Positions 8,496 through 14,203 of a DNA stretch of 14,203 nt are shown here, piece by piece. Source of the DNA: Desulfobacteraceae bacterium 4572_89 (GTDB lineage Bacteria; Desulfobacterota; Desulfobacteria; Desulfobacterales; Desulfobacteraceae). Within the stretch, counting starts at the first letter, position 1; every line of letters begins with the position of its first letter. The stretch spans positions 1 through 14,203 of the forward strand of contig NBML01000033.1 in assembly GCA_002085465.1 (NCBI GenBank), read 5' to 3'. The translations under genes and the position numbers were made by a program. Below the pieces are notes generated by a model. The model ran no database searches. It had not been told where the DNA came from and saw only the letters and a list, made by a program, of their open reading frames with translations.

Positions 8496-9785
8496 CTATT
8501 CCAGGCAATAGGTTTTTCCCTCCTGGACCAGGGGCAGGGGAGCATTGGCCAGAAATGGAGTGTGATATACCAGGACCTTACCGGATATCTCCTGCTGCAG
8601 CAGTTCAACCTGTTTCCAGTGGGTGTGCACGCTGGCTGGATTATCAAAATCCACTTCATGGAAAATAAGGTCACAATGGGCAAACCATTGGGGCAAAAGT
8701 TCTTCCCGTTTAAGAACCCCATTGATGGTTGCGTCCAGCTTGGTATCACCGGAAAACCCCAGGGTTTTCCCATTGGCCGAAATTCTAAGCCCCAATGTTC
8801 CATAGGGAAGAAAATGATGGTTCCAGCGGGAATTTATCTGAATTGAATCCAGCTCCAGCAGGGTTCCCGGAGAAAGGGGTATAAAGTTCACCAGGGCATT
8901 GAAGCCGGGGCAAAATGGTGTAAACTGTTTTTTAAGCTGCCCGTAGATACTGGAAGCAGTTATCAGGTTCAAGGGGGTTTTGGTATATTCAGCCCGTTTA
9001 AGGCAGGCAGAAAATCCCTGGATATGATCTTCATGGTTATGGGTGATAAGGATGTGGGTAATATCGTCCCAGTGAACTCCATGGCGCGCCAGAGTGTGGG
9101 CCGGAAATCCGCAGGGATCGATCCAGATCACCTGTTTGTAAAAACGGACAATAAAACTGGCAACAGTACCCACAAATCCATTTCCCGTACCCACAGCCTT
9201 GATTTCAAGGGCCTGCCTGGGTTTTGAATCTGTTGGCACCTTGGCAAGAACCTTTTCAATTTGACTATCCGGATTTTGGGAGGGTGTAAATTCAAGCCTG
9301 TCATAGAGAACTTTTCCATGATCTGACAGAACGATATTGCCTTTGCCAAAATCAATTTTTAATGGACCATTCTCGTATATCGGGGCAGCAATATGCCCTT
9401 TGAACCAATTATCCAGCCAGCGTTTTTTCATGATGGATATACGCTTGGGATCAAAAAAATAAGAAAATGTATCATTTAAATTATAATACATCTGGCTGAG
9501 ATTGACGGACTTTCCCACATAATGTTTTCGAATGCCCCCTTTGACCTGGGCCTGCCAAAGCACGAACTCCTCTCCGGTATGATTATCCCCGGCCATGGAC
9601 CCCTCCCAGTCAGGAACAACTACAATTTCTTCTCTGAATCCGTGAAGGGTAAGAAACTTTGAAATATCCGGCATGCTCCCCATACGCACCACTCCCCTGG
9701 AGGTTTTTATGAGATCCACATACATTCCGCAGTTTTCAATACGTTTTACATCTCTGGTCACCTGGGTTAAACAATTACAGGTCAT
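8496..9785 (-). CDS. Metallo-beta-lactamase-fold hydrolase with uncharacterised N-terminal region
   Basis: A 429-residue protein. Residues about 195-429 form an MBL-fold domain with a complete two-metal site: THNHEDH (H249, H251, D253, H254), the NHH pair at 323-324, SGDTK (D347) and VYHTP (H408). A glycine-rich entry (VGTGNGFVGTVASF) and IDPCG precede it, as in RNase Z, UlaG and phosphodiesterase-like branches of the superfamily. Residues 1-195 contain no motif I recognise and no signal peptide, so a cytoplasmic protein is likely. The start is well supported: AGGAGA ends 7 nt before the ATG. A LacI-type operator lies about 20 bp upstream of the start, identical in its arms to the one in front of the divergent repressor gene, so the two are probably co-regulated. 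Substrate unknown; a phosphodiester or lactone is a guess from the superfamily. Confidence 0.85.
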   Translation of the reverse strand: MTCNCLTQVTRDVKRIENCGMYVDLIKTSRGVVRMGSMPDISKFLTLHGFREEIVVVPDWEGSMAGDNHTGEEFVLWQAQVKGGIRKHYVGKSVNLSQMYYNLNDTFSYFFDPKRISIMKKRWLDNWFKGHIAAPIYENGPLKIDFGKGNIVLSDHGKVLYDRLEFTPSQNPDSQIEKVLAKVPTDSKPRQALEIKAVGTGNGFVGTVASFIVRFYKQVIWIDPCGFPAHTLARHGVHWDDITHILITHNHEDHIQGFSACLKRAEYTKTPLNLITASSIYGQLKKQFTPFCPGFNALVNFIPLSPGTLLELDSIQINSRWNHHFLPYGTLGLRISANGKTLGFSGDTKLDATINGVLKREELLPQWFAHCDLIFHEVDFDNPASVHTHWKQVELLQQEISGKVLVYHTPFLANAPLPLVQEGKTYCLE

Positions 9786-9806
9786 CTCACTGTCTCCTAT
9801 GGTTGA

Positions 9807-9820
9807 TGTAAATGTTTACA
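9807..9820. promoter_or_regulatory. LacI-type operator in front of the MBL hydrolase gene
   Basis: TGTAAATGTTTACA is a dyad with perfect 6-bp arms (7 bp when the flanking A and T are counted) around a central TG. It shares 13 of 14 bases with the operator in front of the LacI-family gene. It lies 22 bp upstream of the hydrolase ATG and just downstream of that gene's likely -10 element, where a bound repressor would block transcription. Confidence 0.75.
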
Positions 9821-9823
9821 TTA

Positions 9824-9850
9824 ATAATATAATTCAGGGTCAAGTTTCAA
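9824..9850 (-). promoter_or_regulatory. Candidate sigma-70 promoter of the MBL hydrolase gene
   Basis: On the minus strand, TTGAAA (9845-9850) and TATTAT (9824-9829) are separated by 15 bp. An alternative -35, TTGACC (9838-9843), could pair with TGTAAA inside the operator at 17 bp. The region is too AT-rich to choose between them, but either choice puts the operator at or immediately beside the transcription start. Confidence 0.35.
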
Positions 9851-9936
9851 GTATTAAAAATCAATAATATAAAATAAAATTATGGTATTTATTTTAGAGA
9901 CTTATAAAAGTTTATTCCCTTTAATTAAAAAAGATA

Positions 9937-9966
9937 TTGACACATTACCCCGGGGGTGGATATATA
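9937..9966 (+). promoter_or_regulatory. Candidate sigma-70 promoter of the lacI-family gene
   Basis: A consensus -35 TTGACA (9937-9942) is followed after 18 bp by TATATA (9961-9966), a four-of-six match to the -10 consensus. The operator begins 2 bp further on, so it would overlap the transcription start. This arrangement fits autorepression. Confidence 0.6.
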
Positions 9967-9968
9967 AA

Positions 9969-9982
9969 TGTAAACGTTTACA
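9969..9982. promoter_or_regulatory. LacI-type operator in front of the repressor gene
   Basis: TGTAAACGTTTACA is a perfect 14-bp palindrome with the AAACGTTT core typical of LacI/GalR-family operators. It sits between the -10 element and the ribosome site (GAGGA at 9983-9987) of the repressor gene. Occupancy would therefore block initiation of the repressor's own transcript. Confidence 0.85.
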
Positions 9983-9991
9983 GAGGAAGAC

Positions 9992-10993
9992 ATGAGTACG
10001 ATTCTTGACGTCGCAAAAATAGCAGGGGTTTCCACTGCCACGGTCTCCAGGGTCATTAATTCGCCGGACACGGTTCGGGAAGAAACCCGGGGGAAAGTCA
10101 CCCGGGCAATGAAGACCTGCAACTACAAATACAATGCCCTTGCCCGTGGTTTTGCAACCAAACAGTCCAACACCATAGGGCTGATCATTCCGACCATCAA
10201 TAATCCCGTGTTTGCAGAATCCACCCGGGGAGTGCAGGATTGCGCAAACCAGAAGAAAATCCAAGTCATTTTGGGGAATACTTACTACCGGTATGAACAA
10301 GAGGAGAGCCTGGTTGAGACCTTGAGAGAAAAGCAGGTGGACGGGCTGATTATCACCACCACCAATCCCAGGGGCTCCATCCTTAATATACTCCTGGATG
10401 AAGAGTTCCCCTTTGTCCTGCTCTACAGCACCGTAAAAAAAGGTCCCTTGTCTGCAGTGGGAATAGACAATTTTAAGGGTGGATACCAGGCAACCGAACA
10501 CCTGATAAAGCTCGGCCATGTCCGCATCGGCATGGTTGCTGGAATTTTTTCCAAATCCGACAGGAGTTTTCACAGGTGGCACGGGTATAAGCAATGCCTT
10601 AAAAACTATGACATTCCCTATGACAAAAACCTTTTGGAACAAACAGAATATTCCCTTACCGGAGGAAGGGATTCGGCAAAAAAACTTCTTTTCCGGCCCA
10701 ATCCGGTCACCGCTGTTTTCTGTTCCAATGATTATCTGGCCCTGGGGGCCATGAAGGGCGCAAGGGAACTGGGCTTGAATCTGCCGGAAGACCTGTCCAT
10801 TGTCGGGTTTGATGATATTCAGATTGCATCCTACGTAATTCCAGGGTTGACGACCATCAGTCAGCCAGCCTATAAGATGGGAAAACTGGGTGCAGAACTT
10901 CTTTTTAAGCGTATTGAAAACCAGGCAAAGCCTGAACAACGGATGCTGGAGTCATCTCTCATCGTCCGGGAATCCACTACCAGGGCTCCTTGA
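9992..10993 (+). CDS. LacI/GalR-family transcriptional repressor
   Basis: A 333-residue DNA-binding regulator of normal family length. Residues 4-23 form the helix-turn-helix (ILDVAKIAGVSTATVSRVIN), followed by a hinge region (YNALARGF). The periplasmic-binding-protein-like effector domain starts at about residue 60 (NTIGLIIPTINNPVFAE) and includes the dimer and effector segments VDGLIITTT, HLIKLGHVRIGMVAG, AVFCSNDYLALGAMKGARELG and SIVGFDDIQIA. GAGGA lies 4 nt before the ATG. A perfect TGTAAACGTTTACA palindrome sits at its own start and a near copy at the divergent hydrolase gene, so it probably represses both. The following gene, 159 bp downstream on the same strand, is the binding protein of a sugar-type importer, which suggests the effector is the imported compound or a product of it. 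The effector is not identifiable from sequence. Confidence 0.93.
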   Translation: MSTILDVAKIAGVSTATVSRVINSPDTVREETRGKVTRAMKTCNYKYNALARGFATKQSNTIGLIIPTINNPVFAESTRGVQDCANQKKIQVILGNTYYRYEQEESLVETLREKQVDGLIITTTNPRGSILNILLDEEFPFVLLYSTVKKGPLSAVGIDNFKGGYQATEHLIKLGHVRIGMVAGIFSKSDRSFHRWHGYKQCLKNYDIPYDKNLLEQTEYSLTGGRDSAKKLLFRPNPVTAVFCSNDYLALGAMKGARELGLNLPEDLSIVGFDDIQIASYVIPGLTTISQPAYKMGKLGAELLFKRIENQAKPEQRMLESSLIVRESTTRAP

Positions 10994-11101
10994 TAGACTG
11001 ATCAGACTGGACAGGCCGCATTGAAAAACTCAATATTTCAACTGGATAAAAATGGGTTTAACACAATGCAAATTAATTCCTGATGACTGTCTAATCCTCC
11101 A

Positions 11102-11130
11102 GTGACATAAAGCGTTTGTACTATTAATAA
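11102..11130 (+). promoter_or_regulatory. Candidate promoter of the ABC importer genes
   Basis: GTGACA (11102-11107) and TAATAA (11125-11130) are separated by 17 bp, upstream of the AGGAGA ribosome site of the binding-protein gene. The -35 element is a five-of-six match, but the -10 element only three of six. The spacer contains a LacI-type core, as expected for a regulated promoter. Confidence 0.35.
11107..11120. promoter_or_regulatory. Degenerate LacI-type operator before the ABC importer
   Basis: ATAAAGCGTTTGTA contains the general LacI/GalR core AANCGNTT (AAGCGTTT at 11110-11117). It matches only 8 of 14 positions of the operator at the repressor gene, because the outer arms have diverged. 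It lies between the candidate -35 and -10 elements. It could be a weaker site for the same repressor, a site for another LacI-family protein, or chance. Confidence 0.35.
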
Positions 11131-11152
11131 CAATCTATAAAGGAGAAGATGC

Positions 11153-12448
11153 ATGAAAAATCCAAGATCACTAATTCAAATTTTTAAGGCAATGCTGTTG
11201 GGACTGTTATTGCTTTCATTATCATCAATGGCCAATGCAACAGAGCTTACCATGTTCTATCCCGTTGCAGTGGGCGGGCCTTTGACAAAACTTGTGGACA
11301 AACTGGTCATGGAGTTTGAAGCGGAAAACCCTGACATCTCAGTAAAAGCAATTTATTCCGGGAATTACTCCGATACCATGACCAAAGCCATGACCTCACT
11401 CAAGGGCGGTAATCCACCCCACCTTTCCGTTATCCTTTCCACTGAAATCTTTACCCTCATGGACAATGATGCAATCCTGGCCTTTGATGATCTGGTTACA
11501 ACCCCGGACGAAAAACAATGGCTTGGCAAATTTTACCCGGCCCTGATGGAAAACAGCCGCACCGGCGGTAAAACCTGGAGCATCCCCTTTCAACGGTCCA
11601 CCATTGTCATGTACTATAATAAAGATGCATTCAGAAAAGCCGGTCTTGATCCTGATAAGCCCCCGGCAACCTGGGACGAACTAATGGAAATGGGCAAAAA
11701 ATTAGTCATAAAAGATGATGCCGGCAAGGTGACCCAATGGGGTCTGGAAATTCCTTCCACTGGATATCCCTATTGGATGTTCGGAGCATTAAGCAAACAG
11801 AACAGTGAAGTTCTGATGAATGATGCCGGTACAGAGACCTATTTTGACAACCCGGGCGTTGTCCAGGCCCTTGATTTCTGGAAGAATCTGGGTCAGAAAC
11901 AGGAAATCATGCCAAAGGGGACCATTGAATGGGGAACCCTGAGAACCGATTTTCTGGAACAGAAAACAGCCATCATGTGGCATAGCACCGGAAACCTGAC
12001 AGCCGTTAAAAAGAATGCCTCTTTTGATTTTGGAGTGGCAATGCTGCCTGCGAAAAAAGAACGGGGAACACCCACTGGAGGTGGCAATTTTTATATTTTC
12101 AAACAGACCACACCCCAGGAAAGAGCTGCTGCACTCAAATTCGTCAAATGGATGACCCAGCCGGTACGGACAGCTCAATGGAGCATTGGAACCGGTTATC
12201 TTGGAACAAGGGCCGATGCCTATGAGACAGATGAGCTGAAAACCTATGTAAAAAGTTTTTCAGCAGCAGCAGTTGCCCGGGATCAGTTGAAGTATGCCAC
12301 AGCAGAGTTGTCGGTTCATGAAAACGGCAGGATTTACAAAATTCTGAATGATGCCATCCAGGCGGCATTAACCGGCGCTAAAACACCTGAAAAAGCGTTA
12401 AAAGATGCCCAGAAACAGGCAGAACGCATTTTAAAACGCTATCGTTAA
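11153..12448 (+). CDS. ABC importer periplasmic binding protein, UgpB/MalE type
   Basis: A 431-residue extracellular solute-binding protein family 1 member. Residues 1-29 are a Sec signal peptide: basic start, LLLGLLLL-type hydrophobic core and an A-N-A cleavage site before T30. No lipobox cysteine is present, so the mature protein should be free in the periplasm. The mature sequence reads like UgpB: a short first strand (LTMFYPVAVG), FEAENPDISVKAIYSGNYSDTMTKAM, GNPPHLSVI, then STIVMYYNKDAFRKAGLDPDKPPATWDELMEMGKKL and GGGNFYIFK. AGGAGA ends 6 nt before the ATG. It is the first gene of the importer cluster and is followed by a strong hairpin and a permease gene. Relatives bind sn-glycerol-3-phosphate, glycerophosphodiesters or oligosaccharides; the ligand here cannot be fixed. 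Confidence 0.9.
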   Translation: MKNPRSLIQIFKAMLLGLLLLSLSSMANATELTMFYPVAVGGPLTKLVDKLVMEFEAENPDISVKAIYSGNYSDTMTKAMTSLKGGNPPHLSVILSTEIFTLMDNDAILAFDDLVTTPDEKQWLGKFYPALMENSRTGGKTWSIPFQRSTIVMYYNKDAFRKAGLDPDKPPATWDELMEMGKKLVIKDDAGKVTQWGLEIPSTGYPYWMFGALSKQNSEVLMNDAGTETYFDNPGVVQALDFWKNLGQKQEIMPKGTIEWGTLRTDFLEQKTAIMWHSTGNLTAVKKNASFDFGVAMLPAKKERGTPTGGGNFYIFKQTTPQERAAALKFVKWMTQPVRTAQWSIGTGYLGTRADAYETDELKTYVKSFSAAAVARDQLKYATAELSVHENGRIYKILNDAIQAALTGAKTPEKALKDAQKQAERILKRYR

Positions 12449-12456
12449 TCAGATTC

Positions 12457-12482
12457 CAGGGCAGGGAAAATTCCCTGCCCTG
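12457..12482 (+). other. Intercistronic 12-bp perfect hairpin after the binding-protein gene
   Basis: CAGGGCAGGGAA (12457-12468) and TTCCCTGCCCTG (12471-12482) are perfectly complementary around a 2-nt centre, giving a GC-rich stem of 10 or more pairs once a loop is allowed. No T-run follows, so it is not a classic intrinsic terminator. In this position, between a binding-protein gene and its permease gene, such stems usually stabilise the upstream mRNA or let only part of the transcription through, so the binding protein is made in excess. Confidence 0.75.
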
Positions 12483-12516
12483 TATGCCCTGTAGAAAAGG
12501 ACAAAAGGAAATCATA

Positions 12517-13338
12517 ATGAAATTCTGGAAACCTGGAACAGGAAGGGCTATTGAGACCATTGGGGCATGGATGCTGGGAGGTGTCTGGCTTTTACCGGTT
12601 TTATTCGCCTTCTGGAGTGCCTTCCATCCAGCCCAATTCTCAACAAGTTTTGAATTGTTTGCTCCTCTGACAATGGACAATTTTGTCAGAGCCTGGTCCT
12701 ATGCTCCCTTTCCCAGGTACCTGCTCAACACCTTTGTTCTGGTCACCCTGATTCTGGCAGCACAATTTGTTCTGTGCACCCTGGCTGCCTATGGATTTGC
12801 CAGGTTTGAATTTTATGGAAAAAATGTGGTGTTTGCTCTGGTTCTACTGCAGCTCATGATCATGCCCGAAGTCCTTTTGGTTGAAAATTATCGCACAATA
12901 AGTATTCTGGGTCTTTTGGATACCATTCCAGCCATCGGGCTTCCATACATGGCCAGCGCCTTTGGGATTTTTCTTCTGCGCCAGTCCTTTAAAACAATTC
13001 CAAAGGAACTGGTGGAAGCCGCACAGGTGGAGGGGGTATCTGCGGTGGGTATCCTCTGGAAAGTTTATGTACCCCTTGCCAGGTCCACCTATATTGCCTA
13101 CGGACTTGTGTCAGTCAGTTACCATTGGAATAATTTTCTCTGGCCCCTGGTAATCACAAGTTCGGTAAACAGCCGTCCCCTGACTGTGGGACTGGCTATT
13201 TTCGGCGCTCCTGAGTCCGGGGTTGACTGGTCCATAATCACGGCTGCAACTGTCATGACCATGGCTCCCCTGCTGGTTGCATTTATCCTGTTTCAGCGCC
13301 AGTTTGTACAATCTTTCATGCATTCTGGAATTAAGTAA
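12517..13338 (+). CDS. ABC importer permease, UgpE/MalG type
   Basis: A 273-residue inner-membrane permease of the MalFG class. Six hydrophobic segments are readable, starting at about residue 14 (IGAWMLGGVWLLPVLFAFWS). The cytoplasmic EAA loop that docks with the ATPase is intact (ELVEAAQVEGVSAVGILWKVYVP, with E167, G173 and P186). The C-terminus (FQRQFVQSFMHSGIK) is typical of the second permease of these systems. The frame is open from an ATG at 12484, but that start falls just after the hairpin and lacks a ribosome site. AAGGAA ends 6 nt before the ATG at 12517, so I use that one. Only 68 bp separate it from the binding-protein stop. The partner permease (UgpA/MalF type) that normally sits there is missing, so it must be outside the window or absent. 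Confidence 0.92.
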   Translation: MKFWKPGTGRAIETIGAWMLGGVWLLPVLFAFWSAFHPAQFSTSFELFAPLTMDNFVRAWSYAPFPRYLLNTFVLVTLILAAQFVLCTLAAYGFARFEFYGKNVVFALVLLQLMIMPEVLLVENYRTISILGLLDTIPAIGLPYMASAFGIFLLRQSFKTIPKELVEAAQVEGVSAVGILWKVYVPLARSTYIAYGLVSVSYHWNNFLWPLVITSSVNSRPLTVGLAIFGAPESGVDWSIITAATVMTMAPLLVAFILFQRQFVQSFMHSGIK

Positions 13339-13381
13339 TCTTAATCACAACAAATGGACACCTAATAAATAAAGACAAGCA

Positions 13382-14203
13382 ATGTCAACAATCACTCTAA
13401 AAGATGCCTGCAAAAGCTGGGGCAGTACCCAGGCCCTGACCAATATAAATTTTAAATGCGAGAATGGGAAACTTCTCGTTCTGCTTGGCCCTTCGGGCTG
13501 CGGCAAATCCACCACCCTGCGCCTTATTGCAGGACTGGATACGCCGACATCGGGAATCGTTGAGATAGGAGGCAGGGATGTATCCAATCTTCCCCCGGTC
13601 AAGCGGAATATCTCCATGGTATTCCAGAATTATGCCCTTTTCCCTCATTTGAGTGTGGAGGAAAATATTCTTTTTGGTCTTAAGGCACGCAAGGTGCCCA
13701 AAAATGAACAGAAGAAACGCCTGGAAAATGCCGCTGATCTCCTGGGTCTTTCTAATCTTCTTGATCGAAAACCCGCCCAATTGTCCGGAGGCCAGCGCCA
13801 GAGGGTAGCCCTGGGAAGATCCATTGTGGCCCAGGTCTCAGTATGTCTCATGGATGAACCCCTCTCCAACCTGGATGCAAAACTCCGCCAGGAGATGCGC
13901 CAGGAAATCCGAGCCCTTCAGCAGCGCCTGAAAATGACCATGATTTACGTGACCCACGATCAAGTCGAGGCCATGACCATAGCAGACAGAATCATCCTGA
14001 TGAAGGATGGGGTCATTGAGCAGCACGGGACCCCGGAAGATCTTTATAACAGACCTGCCACTGCTTTTACAGGAAGCTTTATCGGCAATCCACCCATGAA
14101 TATCCTGACTCCGGATATTGAATTTATGGAAGAGTTTTCATCCATGCTGCCACCAGGTTCAACCCCTTCCTATCTCGTGGGAATCAGGCCGGAAAACATT
14201 GTA
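13382..14203 (+). CDS. ABC importer ATPase, UgpC/MalK type (partial, runs off window)
   Basis: The 274 codons visible are open to the last base of the window, so the C-terminus is missing. The nucleotide-binding domain is complete: Walker A GPSGCGKST (36-44), Q-loop Q82, signature LSGGQ (134-138), Walker B with CLMDEP (D158, E159), D-loop SNLD and switch H192. VGIRPEN at the window edge is the start of the TOBE/MalK-type regulatory domain, which marks this as the carbohydrate-uptake subfamily (usually about 350-370 residues). It follows the permease by 43 bp and should energise it. The ATG at 13382 has only a weak AAAGA-like ribosome site. A small AT-rich inverted repeat (ATTAAG/CTTAAT, 13330-13345) spans the permease stop. 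UgpC and MalK cannot be told apart from this part alone. Confidence 0.92.
   Translation, partial: MSTITLKDACKSWGSTQALTNINFKCENGKLLVLLGPSGCGKSTTLRLIAGLDTPTSGIVEIGGRDVSNLPPVKRNISMVFQNYALFPHLSVEENILFGLKARKVPKNEQKKRLENAADLLGLSNLLDRKPAQLSGGQRQRVALGRSIVAQVSVCLMDEPLSNLDAKLRQEMRQEIRALQQRLKMTMIYVTHDQVEAMTIADRIILMKDGVIEQHGTPEDLYNRPATAFTGSFIGNPPMNILTPDIEFMEEFSSMLPPGSTPSYLVGIRPENIV

Noticed and set aside
9902..10939. 345-codon open frame on the minus strand opposite the LacI-family gene
   Set aside because: It lies fully antisense to a clear LacI-family gene and crosses the operator region. Its translation shows no domain, and it is explained by codon bias of the real gene.
11021..11041. TTGAAA/TTTCAA inverted repeat after the LacI-family gene as a terminator
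   Set aside because: The 6-bp AT-rich stem with a 9-nt loop and no T-run is too weak to call.
12484..12516. Upstream ATG for the permease gene
   Set aside because: It starts 2 nt after the hairpin without a Shine-Dalgarno. The ATG at 12517 has AAGGAA at ideal spacing and yields the normal permease N-terminus.

Overview
The window looks like chromosomal DNA of a Gram-negative, non-photosynthetic proteobacterium-like organism. The grounds are a Sec-type signal peptide without a lipobox on the binding protein, AGGA/GAGG ribosome sites, moderate GC genes and AT-rich gaps. The protein style would suit a Desulfobacterales-type sulfate reducer, some of which store polyglucose, but that assignment is inference; no rRNA or other taxonomic marker is present. 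I see no mobile element, tRNA, rRNA or CRISPR array.

Left part (1-7550): an AT-rich leader with small repeats precedes a glycogen phosphorylase gene (glgP, +). It converges almost end to end on a very large minus-strand gene. That gene encodes a 1454-residue glycogen debranching enzyme with a complete GH13 domain in its N-terminal half and a GH133 amylo-alpha-1,6-glucosidase domain at its C-terminus. This is the same overall architecture as the eukaryotic bifunctional debrancher. Together the two genes form a glycogen breakdown pair: the phosphorylase shortens outer chains to glucose-1-phosphate and the debrancher removes the limit branches.

Middle (7551-9785): a YitT-family membrane protein (+), then a convergent minus-strand metallo-beta-lactamase-fold hydrolase. 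The hydrolase has all the metal ligands and about 195 N-terminal residues that I do not recognise.

Right part (9786-14203): a divergent control region separates the hydrolase from a LacI-family repressor gene. It carries two near-identical TGTAAA-N2-TTTACA operators, one beside each start. Downstream lies a UgpB/MalE-type ABC importer: binding protein, one UgpE/MalG-type permease and a UgpC/MalK-type ATPase that runs off the window edge. The usual first permease (UgpA/MalF type) is absent from its normal place. The shared operators suggest one regulon in which repressor, hydrolase and probably importer handle one carbohydrate or polyol-phosphate-like compound; the substrate cannot be read from the sequence.
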